Of a stretch of 64,000 nt of DNA, positions 16,971 through 25,427 are shown piece by piece. Position numbers and translations under genes: made by a program. The notes beneath the pieces are model-generated. The model was not told where the DNA came from. It searched no databases and saw only the letters and a program-made list of their open reading frames with translations. Position 1 is the first letter of the stretch. Each line of letters starts with the position of its first letter. Source of the DNA: Alphaproteobacteria bacterium. Its GTDB lineage: Bacteria; Pseudomonadota; Alphaproteobacteria; JANQMY01. The DNA lies in assembly GCA_028289425.1 (NCBI GenBank), contig JANQPL010000012.1:186001-250000 (forward strand), read 5' to 3'.

Positions 16971-17845
16971 TGAGCGATCAATCCCATATTGATATGCACC
17001 TCGCTGAAGGGGAACACGATCAGCGGATCGGGGCGGGCGAGCGTTTTATCCTTGTTCGGATATTTCGCAATGTTCATGAAATGCTTCAGTAAATTGATCC
17101 GTGCAACGCGCTTATCGTCGGCGCGCACCACATACCACGGCGCGATCGCATGATGGGTGCGGATGAACATCTGATCCCGATACTTTGAGTAGTCGTCCCA
17201 TTTCTTGGCCGCGACCCGGTCGATGGGGCTTGTCTTCCAGTGCTTGAGCGGATCGTTGACCCGGTCATCAAGCCGCTTTCGCTGCTCGTCGCGGGTAATG
17301 TCCAAATAATACTTGACCAGCTGGATCCCCGACTGCCGCAGCATGTCTTCGAACCGGGGCACGTTGTTGAGGAACTCTTCGTGCTGTTTGTCCGTACAGA
17401 AACCCATAACCGGTTCGACCCCGGCGCGGTTGTACCAACTGCGGTTAAAGATCACGACCTCACCTTCTGCCGGCAGATGCGGCACATAGCGCTGGAAATA
17501 CCAGCTCCGCCGTTCCGTGTCCGACGGTTTGGGCAGCGCCACAACCCGCGTTTCCCGTGGGCTCATATGCTCGGTCATGCGCTTGATGGTGCCGTCTTTG
17601 CCGGCGCAGTCCCGGCCTTCGAAGATCACCAGATACTTCAAGCCCTTCTTGATGATCGACCGTTGCAGCTTGACCAGCTCTATCTGCAAGCTACGTAGAT
17701 CGGATTTGTATTTCGCATCCGATAGCGGCTTGATGGGTGGCGCTTCCGATTTCTCCGTAGTGTGTTTCTTCCCCAAGGATTGATCCTTCCTCTGATGTTT
17801 CCGAAGCTTGTTCTTCACATAACTTGTTAGCCTATTCGCTGTCAT
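16967..17845 (-). CDS. ppk2: Polyphosphate kinase 2 family protein
   Basis: The 292-aa form starts at the ATG at 17845; a GTG at 17869 would add 8 residues, and neither start has a strong ribosome site. The PPK2 P-loop fold is clear: Walker A FEGRDCAGKDGTIKR, Walker B region EVVIFNRSWYNRAGVE, the lid RDEQRKRLDDRVNDPLKHWK and the family tail DQMFIRTHHAIAPWYVVRADDK. Single-domain members use polyphosphate to phosphorylate nucleoside diphosphates, or the reverse. Class I is most likely from the motifs and size. It is divergent from hdeD-like 17968. Confidence 0.92.
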   Translation of the reverse strand: MTANRLTSYVKNKLRKHQRKDQSLGKKHTTEKSEAPPIKPLSDAKYKSDLRSLQIELVKLQRSIIKKGLKYLVIFEGRDCAGKDGTIKRMTEHMSPRETRVVALPKPSDTERRSWYFQRYVPHLPAEGEVVIFNRSWYNRAGVEPVMGFCTDKQHEEFLNNVPRFEDMLRQSGIQLVKYYLDITRDEQRKRLDDRVNDPLKHWKTSPIDRVAAKKWDDYSKYRDQMFIRTHHAIAPWYVVRADDKRVARINLLKHFMNIAKYPNKDKTLARPDPLIVFPFSEVHINMGLIAH

Positions 17846-17967
17846 GTGCCAATTTGGGACAAATCGCACGGCGGACGTTAAAGGAGTTGCTAAGACTTCT
17901 GCGTATTATCGTCGCTCGTTCTCGCGGCCGCCCCCAATCTGAAAAACGTGGTCTGCGAGGGGTGCGT

Positions 17968-18633
17968 ATGGGGCCGTCTATGACCGAAAACGCCATCACT
18001 TACGAACGCGCAGCCGAGTTCACGGTGTTTCTTGGTATTCTGACATTTCTGTCGGGTATCTTCTGCGTGGTCATGCCCCATGTCTACGCGCCGTTCTTCG
18101 ACCATTATGTAGGGTGGCTGTTCCTTCTGGTGGGCACGATACAGTTCGTGCACGCCTATGCATCGCAGCATGGTTGGGCGCTGGTAAGCTTGATGCTCCT
18201 TGCCACGGTCAACGTGGTGATGGGCGGCATGATCCTTAACAATCCTTATACTGATATTTTGGGGTTGGTGTTGCCGATTGCAGTGCTTCTGGTATCGGAA
18301 GGGATCTTCAAGATTCTCCTGTCCTTTGCGCTCAGCGGCCGGTCGGGTTGGACGTGGTTCCTCATGTCAGGCTTGATGGCCTGCCTGATGGGCAGCCTCG
18401 TTTATGCCGGTCTGCCGACCACGTCGTTCTGGGTGCTGGGGTTGCTGTTCGGCGTGAACCTGATCACCACCGGGATTGCGTCTTTCTTCGCAACGCTCAT
18501 GCAGCAACGTCAGGGGCAAAGCGAAGATACTGAAGAGGCCGTCGAAGAGGAACAACCCCTTGCCGATGAGCGTATGGAGCCCAGCGCGTTCGATGAGGAT
18601 GAGGCGGCCTGGCCCGAAACCAACGCCGCCTAA
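17968..18633 (+). CDS. HdeD-family (DUF308) membrane protein
   Basis: The ATG at 17968 follows GAGGGG with 5-base spacing; a second in-frame ATG lies 12 bases on. The 221-aa product has six predicted membrane helices arranged as three DUF308 pairs (FLGILTFLSGIFCVVMP, VGWLFLLVGTIQFVHAY, LVSLMLLATVNVVMGGMIL, and so on). The cytosolic tail is rich in Glu/Asp (residues about 178-221). HdeD proteins are linked to acid stress in enteric bacteria; the role here is unknown. It ends 8 bp from the convergent His-rich gene. Confidence 0.85.
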   Translation: MGPSMTENAITYERAAEFTVFLGILTFLSGIFCVVMPHVYAPFFDHYVGWLFLLVGTIQFVHAYASQHGWALVSLMLLATVNVVMGGMILNNPYTDILGLVLPIAVLLVSEGIFKILLSFALSGRSGWTWFLMSGLMACLMGSLVYAGLPTTSFWVLGLLFGVNLITTGIASFFATLMQQRQGQSEDTEEAVEEEQPLADERMEPSAFDEDEAAWPETNAA

Positions 18634-18641
18634 TCATGCAC

Positions 18642-19307
18642 TCAATACCCTGTTGAAATGGGCACTTTCGACCCAGGCTGAATGAACGCCGTGCCATTGG
18701 TGTGATAGCAAAGCATCGCCTGGTAGTGAACAACATGGCCGTTCGGCTGCCGTTCCCTCGACGTGACGGGTCGACACGGCGCATTGCTCGCAATCAAGGG
18801 GGTGTCGGACGACGCCTTTTGGGGAGCCACGTGCACCCGGTTTGGATATCCGTCTTGCGCAACGGGTCCGCCGGCTAAGCGATCATTGATGGAATCGCCG
18901 CTGGGCGCCGGCTGGCTGCTCGGCGCAGGCGCTGCCGGCGCGTAGCCACATCCGCCATCCGAATAATGGCCATGACATCCATGATGATGGTGGTGGTGGT
19001 CATGCGTGTGCCGGTGCTTGCGTTTCTTGTGATCCAGATAGAGCAGAGCGGCAACGCCGATGGCGATGGTCGGCACGATAATGGCCGCGCCGGACCGATG
19101 CCGGTGGCCGTACCCATGCCGGTAATGGCCATGATATTTGGAATAGCCATAGCCGTGGCGATATCCATGGCCATATCCGCCGTGGCTGTACCCATAGCTA
19201 TAACCGTAGTGGTACCCGCCCGCCTGGGCGGCGGTAATGCTGCTCATCGAAACAAATAGGGCGGCTGCAACAACAGTTGTGCCGATCTTCCCAAGACGCC
19301 GTTTCAT
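18642..19307 (-). CDS. Exported Gly/Tyr/His-rich protein, function unknown
   Basis: The ATG at 19307 follows GGAG with 9-base spacing. The 221-aa product has a signal peptide (1-29, ending ITAAQA). A GYxHGY-type repeat region (about 30-75) is followed by a hydrophobic helix (SGAAIIVPTIAIGVAALLYL), a His block with six consecutive His (HTHDHHHHHHGCHGH), and a C-terminal segment with three Cys (PCRPVTSRERQPNGHVVHYQ and AMLCYHTNGTAFIQPG). The His cluster could bind Zn or Ni. Similar Gly/His-rich exported proteins with the C-terminal motif occur in alphaproteobacteria without known function. Confidence 0.75.
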   Translation of the reverse strand: MKRRLGKIGTTVVAAALFVSMSSITAAQAGGYHYGYSYGYSHGGYGHGYRHGYGYSKYHGHYRHGYGHRHRSGAAIIVPTIAIGVAALLYLDHKKRKHRHTHDHHHHHHGCHGHYSDGGCGYAPAAPAPSSQPAPSGDSINDRLAGGPVAQDGYPNRVHVAPQKASSDTPLIASNAPCRPVTSRERQPNGHVVHYQAMLCYHTNGTAFIQPGSKVPISTGY

Positions 19308-19428
19308 TTGTTTTCTCCATCTCCTGGTGTGCACATTTCCCCAGTCGAAGCACATAGACTACCATAGAAACGAGGCGGAATTATGCCATGGTTGGGCGGA
19401 TGCCGCGCATCACAATTTCGGGGTAATC

Positions 19429-20169
19429 ATGCATGAATCCTTAAAAGAAATGCTCGATGAAGCCACAAATGCCGTGGTTTTCACGGGCGCTGGGATCTCC
19501 ACGGAATCGGGCATTCCGGATTTCCGAAGCCCGGGCGGTGTCTGGTCCAAGATGCAGCCGATCTATTTCGACGACTTCGTGAACAGCGAAGAAGCCCGGC
19601 GCGAGGCGTGGCGCCGCAAGTTCGGCAATGAGGATATGATGTCCGGCGCCCTTCCGAATAAGGGCCATTTGGCCATCGCCAAGCTGGTGGAGCAGGGCAA
19701 GGTCTCCCACGTGATCACCCAGAATGTGGACAATCTGCATCAGGATTCGGGCGTACCAGGTTCGAAGGTCATCGAGCTCCACGGCAATGCCACCTATGCC
19801 AAATGCCTGTCCTGCGGGAAGCCCTATGACCTGGAGATCTTGCGGGTGCCTTTCCTCGACAAGGGGGAAATTGTGAACTGCCCGGCCTGCCAAGGCCTGC
19901 TAAAAACCGCCACTATTTCCTTCGGCCAAGCCATGCCGGAAATCGAGATGGAGCTCGCCCAGGATGCCACCCTGGCCTGCGATTTGTTCCTGGCCATCGG
20001 CTCGTCCCTGGTGGTTTATCCGGCGGCCGGATTTCCCACGCTGGCCAAGCAGCGTGGCGCCCGGCTTGTGATCATTAACCGCGAGGAAACCGACCAAGAC
20101 GGCCTCGCCGACCTTGTGATCCATGACGAAATCGGCGATGTCTTGTCAGCCGTGGTGCCCTTGGATTAA
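19429..20169 (+). CDS. cobB: Sir2-type NAD-dependent protein deacylase
   Basis: The 246-aa protein starts with the ATG at 19429 (GGGG 5 bases upstream). Motifs in order are GAGIS and GIPDFRSPGGVW for NAD binding, TQNVDNLHQDSG, the catalytic His in ELHGNATYAKC, zinc ligands CLSC and CPAC, and IGSSLVVYPAAGFP. All catalytic residues are present, so it should remove acyl groups from lysines. It leads a plus-strand run with the ClpP-like and glucosidase genes. Confidence 0.92.
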   Translation: MHESLKEMLDEATNAVVFTGAGISTESGIPDFRSPGGVWSKMQPIYFDDFVNSEEARREAWRRKFGNEDMMSGALPNKGHLAIAKLVEQGKVSHVITQNVDNLHQDSGVPGSKVIELHGNATYAKCLSCGKPYDLEILRVPFLDKGEIVNCPACQGLLKTATISFGQAMPEIEMELAQDATLACDLFLAIGSSLVVYPAAGFPTLAKQRGARLVIINREETDQDGLADLVIHDEIGDVLSAVVPLD

Positions 20170-20319
20170 GACGGGACCAAGATTTTCATCCCTGATTTAC
20201 CGCGCGGCGGCTAAAATCATGGAAATTCAGGGCCTTGGCGGCCGATGGGGCGCTTGAAAGAGCGATCCGATTCTCCAGCAGGCTGCCAGCCCAAAGTCTC
20301 TCATTGGAAGGAGTGTGTT

Positions 20320-20925
20320 GTGGTCAGATTCGACGACGAACCGGAAAACGGCGAAGACGAAAAGTCGGAAGACAAAAAAACGCCGCCGATGATCGCCCAA
20401 TCGCTCTTCAAGGCGCGCACCATTTTGATTTTCGGCGAGATCAATCAGAAGGTTTCGGAGGCAACCGTTGCCACCTTGCTGGCCTTTGCCCATGAAAGCG
20501 ACGACGACATCAAGATGGTGGTGAACTCGCCGGGCGGTCACGTGGAATCGGCAGATGCCATCCACGACGTGATCGGCTTCATCAAGCCCAAAGTGAAAAT
20601 GATCGGCACCGGGTGGGTGGCCAGCGCCGGCGCGCATATTTTCTTGGGCGCCCATAAAGACAATCGCTACTGCCTGCCGAATACGCGCTTTCTGCTGCAC
20701 CAGCCCCTGGGCGGCGTGGGCGGTCCGGCCTCGGACATTTCCATTGAAGCGAAAGAGATCATCAAGATGCGCGAGCGCTTGAACAAGATCATCGCCAAGG
20801 AAACCGGCCAGTCTCTTGAAAAGGTCATCGAAGATACGGACCGGAACTTCTGGATGAGTGCGGAAGAGGCTCGTGATTACGGGCTTGTAACGCACATCGT
20901 CTCCAGCGTCGAAGAAATGCGCTGA
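20320..20925 (+). CDS. ClpP-like serine protease family protein
   Basis: The GTG at 20320 follows GGAAGGAG with 6-base spacing and gives 201 aa; an upstream in-frame ATG lacks a ribosome site. The ClpP/crotonase-like fold is clear: MVVNSPGGHVESADAIHDVI, nucleophile Ser in GWVASAGAHIFLGA (about residue 102) and His in RFLLHQPLGG (about 127). At the third triad position, ClpP has the second Asp of TDRDxFMSA, but this protein reads TDRNFWMSA, so Asn may replace it. It is a divergent ClpP paralogue rather than the main ClpP, since no clpX or tig gene is nearby. The protein starts with an acidic 20-residue tail. Confidence 0.82.
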   Translation: MVRFDDEPENGEDEKSEDKKTPPMIAQSLFKARTILIFGEINQKVSEATVATLLAFAHESDDDIKMVVNSPGGHVESADAIHDVIGFIKPKVKMIGTGWVASAGAHIFLGAHKDNRYCLPNTRFLLHQPLGGVGGPASDISIEAKEIIKMRERLNKIIAKETGQSLEKVIEDTDRNFWMSAEEARDYGLVTHIVSSVEEMR

Positions 20926-20936
20926 CGGCACCTAAC

Positions 20937-22541
20937 ATGGACGATCGCGCAACACCCTGGTGGCACAGCGCGGTCGTCTATCAAATCTATCCCCGCAGCT
21001 TTTGCGACGCCGATGGCGACGGCATCGGCGATTTGGCGGGCATTCAATCAAAGCTTGGCTATCTTGCTGATTTGGGCGTGGATGCCCTGTGGCTGTCGCC
21101 CATTTACCCATCGCCCAACCGCGATTTCGGTTATGACGTGGCCGACTATCGGGACATTTCATCCGACTACGGTACATTAAAAGCCTTTGACGATTTTCTG
21201 GAAGCCGCCCGTGGCCGCGGCCTTAAAGTCATCATGGATCAGGTGTTGAGCCACACTTCGGATCTGCACCCCTGGTTCCAAGACAGCATCCGCAAATGCA
21301 ACGGCAAGGAAGATTGGTATGTGTGGGCCGATCCGAAGGTGGACGGCACACCGCCTAACAACTGGCTAAGCGTCTTCGGCGGACCTGCCTGGTCCTACCA
21401 TCCCGCCCGGCGCCAATATTACTTTCATAAATTCCTCAAGCAGCAGCCGAAGCTCAACCTCACCAATCCTGAGGTGGCCGAGGAGATGCTCTCTGTGCTG
21501 AAGTTCTGGCTCGACCGGGGTGTGGACGGCTTCCGACTGGATGTGGCCAATTCCTTTCTGCACGACGCACAACTGCGCGATAATCCCCCCGTCCCGCCGG
21601 AAGAGCGGGGTGATGGCCATTGGGCCCACGCGGAGCGCTTGCAGCAGCATATCTATGATTCCAACCGGCCAGAGAACCTGGCTTTCATCAAACAGATCCG
21701 TGATCTGGTCGATCAGTATGGGGATCGGTTTGTGTTCGGCGAGTTTGCGGAGATGAGCGACCTCATCGGCACCTATGCGGGCGGCGAGCACGGCCTGCAC
21801 AGCGGCTACACGTTTTCGCTTCTTCATCGGCGCCGCTTCGACAAGACCGTGATAGAAAACGAAATCAATGCCCTTGCGGCGTTCACCCATTTGTGGCCCT
21901 GCAACACGTTCTCCAATCACGATGTGATGCGCGTTGCCTCCCGTTGGAAGAATGCACCGGATCCCGATCATGCGGCGCGTCTTGCCCTGTTGCTTCTGAT
22001 GACCCTGCGGGGAACCCCGCTGCTCTATCAGGGAGAGGAACTGGGTTTGCCGGAGGCCCACATTGAATTCGACCAGGTCCAGGACCCCATCGGCCGTCTC
22101 TACTATCCGGATTTCAAGGGCAGGGATGGCTGCCGTACCCCCATGCCCTGGACCGCCGCGGCGCCCCATGCCGGCTTTTCGACCGGCACCCCCTGGCTGC
22201 CGGTGAGTACGGATCATGTGGAACGGGCCGCGGATACCCAAGTGAACGACCCCGCCTCGATACATGTTTTCTGTAAGGACCTGATTGCTCTTCGGAAGAC
22301 CGCGCCGCCGCTTGCGCTGGGAGACATTGCCCTCAAAGATCTGGGGCCGGACATTCTGTGTTATGAACGAACGCTGGGATCGGGCCGAGCGCTGTGCCTG
22401 TTCAACCTGAGCGGCGAGGGACGCACCGTCGAATTGCCCAACGGTTTCGATCAGAAGAGGCGGCGTTTGACTATCGGCACTATCTCGTTTCAGAACACTC
22501 AAGCCATACTGGATGGTTTCAGCGCGGCGCTTCTCGCCTAA
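20937..22541 (+). CDS. GH13 alpha-glucosidase
   Basis: The 534-aa protein is a glycoside hydrolase family 13 enzyme of oligo-1,6-glucosidase/alpha-glucosidase type. It shows WWHSAVVYQIYPRSFCDADGDGIGDL, the nucleophile Asp in GVDGFRLDVAN, the acid/base Glu in VFGEFAE and the third Asp in FSNHDVMR. It has no signal peptide, so it acts on intracellular maltose- or isomaltose-type sugars. It follows the ClpP-like gene by 11 bp. A hairpin terminator lies just after the stop. Confidence 0.92.
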   Translation: MDDRATPWWHSAVVYQIYPRSFCDADGDGIGDLAGIQSKLGYLADLGVDALWLSPIYPSPNRDFGYDVADYRDISSDYGTLKAFDDFLEAARGRGLKVIMDQVLSHTSDLHPWFQDSIRKCNGKEDWYVWADPKVDGTPPNNWLSVFGGPAWSYHPARRQYYFHKFLKQQPKLNLTNPEVAEEMLSVLKFWLDRGVDGFRLDVANSFLHDAQLRDNPPVPPEERGDGHWAHAERLQQHIYDSNRPENLAFIKQIRDLVDQYGDRFVFGEFAEMSDLIGTYAGGEHGLHSGYTFSLLHRRRFDKTVIENEINALAAFTHLWPCNTFSNHDVMRVASRWKNAPDPDHAARLALLLLMTLRGTPLLYQGEELGLPEAHIEFDQVQDPIGRLYYPDFKGRDGCRTPMPWTAAAPHAGFSTGTPWLPVSTDHVERAADTQVNDPASIHVFCKDLIALRKTAPPLALGDIALKDLGPDILCYERTLGSGRALCLFNLSGEGRTVELPNGFDQKRRRLTIGTISFQNTQAILDGFSAALLA

Positions 22542-22554
22542 GCCTCACTAAGAA

Positions 22555-22576
22555 AGCCAGGCGATAGGGCCTGGCT
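22555..22576. terminator. Hairpin between convergent genes, probable bidirectional terminator
   Basis: AGCCAGGC pairs with GCCTGGCT around a short loop. The minus strand continues with TTTCTT and the plus strand with CCTTAT. It lies 13 bp after the glucosidase stop and 27 bp from the stop of the repeat-protein gene. Confidence 0.6.
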
Positions 22577-22603
22577 CCTTATCTTGAGCAGAAGAATTAT
22601 TCC

Positions 22604-23398
22604 TCAGGGAGGGGAAGGTGACCGTTGCAAGCTCAGGCCGCCCACGCCGGTAATGTCGTTGGAGCGGAAATTCAAAGCGCCGGTGTTTAGGTTGCCCAGC
22701 CCATCTGCGCCGATATTGCCGACGCCGTTCAGGATGCCCAGGTTTTCGTTCCCCGAAGACTGCGAGTGAATGTTTAGCATTCCGTTCAGCGCACCCACAT
22801 TGCTGTCTCCGCCGCTCGAGGGCGAATATGGATTGATATTGCCGTTGAGAATGCCTTCATTATCGTCCCCGGCGAATTCGGCATTCGGGTTTATGTTGCC
22901 ATTTAACAGGCCCACATTGTCGTCACCGGCACTTCTCGAATTGGGATTGAAGTTCCCATTGAGAAAGCCCTTATTGTCATCGCCCGCAATGTCTGCAATC
23001 GGACTGAAATTACCGTTTAAAAAACCGAGATTATCGTCGCCGCCCGATCGCGATTCCGAGTTGTGATTGCCGTTGAGAATCCCGGCATTGCCGCTTCCCG
23101 TATTTTCGGTTGCACCAAAATTCAGGTTGCCGTTCAAGATGCCGCTGTTGTTATTGCCGACCGACTCATCAGCGCCTTTGTTGCCAAGTCCGTTTAGCAG
23201 GCCCTTATTGCCCGAGCCGCTGTTCAACAGACCCTTATTGTCGGAGCCGCTATTCAAAAAGCCGTAATTGCCGTTTTGCCCATAATTGATGATTGTCAGC
23301 TTGCCGAGCGAATGGTCGGACAGCATTTCCGCCGATGCTGTAGTGGTGAAGCATGAAGCGGCAAGGCACGCACCGCCAATAAGCCAAAGCCTCTTCAT
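22604..23398 (-). CDS. Exported protein of 19-20-residue Asn/Gly repeats
   Basis: The ATG at 23398 follows GGGGA with 8-base spacing. The 264-aa product has a signal peptide (1-22, ending TTTASA). Nearly all of the mature part then consists of about nine tandem repeats of 19-20 residues with consensus G-D/S-D/G-N-x-G-F/I/L-L-N-G-N-x-N followed by six variable residues (for example GDDNKGFLNGNFNPNSRSA). The NxGxLN core resembles the NxGxGN pentapeptide-type repeats of mycobacterial PPE proteins and would suit a beta-solenoid. Function is unknown; an adhesin, matrix or ice/metal-binding surface are possibilities. It is read convergent to the glucosidase gene. Confidence 0.75.
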   Translation of the reverse strand: MKRLWLIGGACLAASCFTTTASAEMLSDHSLGKLTIINYGQNGNYGFLNSGSDNKGLLNSGSGNKGLLNGLGNKGADESVGNNNSGILNGNLNFGATENTGSGNAGILNGNHNSESRSGGDDNLGFLNGNFSPIADIAGDDNKGFLNGNFNPNSRSAGDDNVGLLNGNINPNAEFAGDDNEGILNGNINPYSPSSGGDSNVGALNGMLNIHSQSSGNENLGILNGVGNIGADGLGNLNTGALNFRSNDITGVGGLSLQRSPSPP

Positions 23399-23581
23399 TA
23401 GGCGTTCCCCAGTCATAAAGTTTCCCAAACTGAGACAAAGTTAGTTGGGCATTTTGGTTAATTGAAGAAGGATTTTCCCGGATGCCGGTTACCAAGAGAA
23501 AGTGAAGCGTCGGAGGCGCGATGAATGCACTGCCGATCTTGGCCGCCACGGCGTAGCCGTTTTGTGCCTAGCCCTTACCTA

Positions 23582-23729
23582 AAAAGATGGGTGCATGGGG
23601 TTCATACAATGTTTGAGCACCTGACCGGCCCACTCCCCCTTCCCAACCACCCCAGGGTACCCTTATCGGGTGGTTGGGAAGGGGGAGTGGGCAGGCGATG
23701 CCGATAAAAGATGGGTGCATGGGGTTCAT
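23582..23729. repeat. Perfect 24-bp hairpin bracketed by 24-bp direct repeats
   Basis: A 24-bp inverted repeat (23629-23652 and 23668-23691, beginning CCCACTCCCCCTTCCC) is perfect around a 15-base loop. A 24-bp direct repeat with the core GATGGGTGCATGGGGTTCAT flanks it at 23582-23605 and 23706-23729. The whole unit is 148 bp in a gene-free stretch. It could be a mobile miniature element with its duplication, or a recombination product. Confidence 0.8.
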
Positions 23730-23890
23730 CCACAATTTCACGCGTCCTCCCCATAAGAAGAAGGCTTTCCATAGGGATGTTGGTCCGTGTCGTCCTATTC
23801 ACCTGTCAAAGAGCGGTTGATGAATCTAAGTTAAGCTTATGTATGGTTAAGGCAAGCCCATTCCCCATGGCACCTCGTCCCTCCGGGTTA

Positions 23891-23981
23891 TCCAGCGGTG
23901 AGCGTCCGCGTCGATGCGGCCCGTACCCGATGTTCCACATCGCGTTTCGGACCGCGCCGTGAGGAGACACTCGCCGCTGGA
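23891..23981. other. Candidate rod-like structured RNA or DNA hairpin
   Basis: Three nested stems can be drawn: TCCAGCGG (23891-23898) with CCGCTGGA (23974-23981), an inner GCGGcCCG with CGGaCCGC, and a tip CGATGT-TCC-ACATCG. The stretch 23730-24120 holds no convincing ORF. GTTTCA-N9-TGAAAC (23992-24012) follows immediately. The coding strand, if it is an RNA, cannot be decided. It does not match SRP or tmRNA core sequences. Confidence 0.35.
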
Positions 23982-24120
23982 CAACAGAACTGTTTCAATT
24001 TGACAATGAAACGCTCTAGCCTCTGCTCACCCGTAGCTCTGTGTTCTGGCTTTCAAGAGTGCATCGAACGCACAATCGGACCCATATTCGCTGCCTTGTT
24101 GGGCTCGCCGGCGATCTTGG

Positions 24121-25185
24121 CTACCAAGAGTAAACCATGGCCTGCTCTGGGGGCAGGCCGGCAAGGGCTTTGCCGTAGCCCATGTCAATGGCATCCGCGC
24201 CGACACCTTTGTCAAGAACGAGCCAACTCTTCGCCCATGGGGCAAAACCACGCCAAGCTTCCGCGAACCGTTGATGGGTTTCATCAAACCCGTCTTGCGC
24301 CGCGCGTTCTTTAGCAACGGAGGGAATGAAGAACAGCTGCGGTGCTGGGCCCGGCATCGGCAATGTGTCATCCGCCGGTGCGCGATGGGTCGCGCCGAGT
24401 GTGATGGACTCCGTCAAGCGCTCGTCCAACAGCACATGTACCGCGGACCGCACAGCGGCATTGCCGGCAACATCAACCAATGCAGCCTTCTTTGTTTCGG
24501 GGATTGCACGCACCTCGTCATATGTTTGGATCTCTGAATAATGCCCAAGCCGCTCCACAAACGCCCTGTTTCCCGGTGACGTGATGCCGATGACTTTCGC
24601 TTTTGCACCGAGGTGGCGCATCGACCACGCGAATGAAAGTGCCGTCTTGCTCGATGCGCTGGTGATGTAGACCGTGTCGACGGTATCCGCCACTTGTTCC
24701 GCCAACATCCAACCGGTCATGAAGAGAGCCCACAGAACCGGCTGCACGGACGCGGTGTCTTCTGCATACAGAGGATCGGCAGCGCACCGGTAATACCTGT
24801 TGTACCACGGGTGCAGACCGGCCCGGTGTGCGGTCGCGTCCGAAAAGCATAAAGCGCTCGCGTTCGTTGGTGTCAAAACCAGGTGCGACGACATGGGCAA
24901 AAACCCGAACACACGCTCCCCCGCCGCGATGTCTTGGCTTTCGCTCGCGATCACTTTCGCGAACCCCCAGACCGGCACGTTGCCCCAACCTTCCTCTGCG
25001 GGGAAGTAGGACCAATAGGCAAGGGCGTCCCCAAACACGGCATAGGTGATGTTGTTTGTCGTCAACGCGAATTGTTCGATGACGACGAGAACTTGGCCAT
25101 CATCTAGTTGGCCGGGAAGGGGCGAAGATGTTCGACGGGTTGCTCCCAGGTCCGTTTTGTTCAGCAGAATGGTTTGTTGGGTCAT
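24121..25185 (-). CDS. DUF2855 family protein (quinone-reductase-like)
   Basis: The ATG at 25185 follows AAAGGG; an earlier in-frame start adds 12 residues without support. The 354-aa protein has the DUF2855 order: an N-terminal GroES-like region (GQVLVVIEQFALTTNNITYAVFGD, then WGFAKVIASES), WYNRYYRC, a Rossmann-like part (VYITSASSKTALSFAWSMRH) and the C-terminal KSWLVLDKGVGADAIDMGYGKALAG. These proteins resemble medium-chain dehydrogenases but lack the zinc ligands and the usual glycine motif. Function is unknown. It is divergent from the PhyH dioxygenase gene. Confidence 0.87.
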   Translation of the reverse strand: MTQQTILLNKTDLGATRRTSSPLPGQLDDGQVLVVIEQFALTTNNITYAVFGDALAYWSYFPAEEGWGNVPVWGFAKVIASESQDIAAGERVFGFLPMSSHLVLTPTNASALCFSDATAHRAGLHPWYNRYYRCAADPLYAEDTASVQPVLWALFMTGWMLAEQVADTVDTVYITSASSKTALSFAWSMRHLGAKAKVIGITSPGNRAFVERLGHYSEIQTYDEVRAIPETKKAALVDVAGNAAVRSAVHVLLDERLTESITLGATHRAPADDTLPMPGPAPQLFFIPSVAKERAAQDGFDETHQRFAEAWRGFAPWAKSWLVLDKGVGADAIDMGYGKALAGLPPEQAMVYSW

Positions 25186-25427
25186 TGCTGCCCTTTCGTG
25201 TCTATGTCGCCTCGGTGTCAAGTCGATTGTGGATCGTGTATCCGCCTATCCAACCTGCTATCAGAGGTGTTGCCGTTCGCGCAAGGTGTGTCGGGGGCGG
25301 ACGGGGCCCTCCGCCACGGACTGATGAAATTGGGAACGAATTGCCTGTTGACGCACCGTGCCGCGTCCAATCACTCTGTAGGGTGGGGATAACCCCAGCG
25401 CACATACAAAAAAACAGGCCCGGCATC

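Noticed and set aside
21366-22502. 378-aa open frame antisense to the alpha-glucosidase
   Set aside because: The plus-strand GH13 motifs are complete; the minus frame has no domain and no ribosome site.
23582-23729. Possible CRISPR remnant
   Set aside because: Only two repeat copies, a hairpin between them instead of spacers, and no cas genes.
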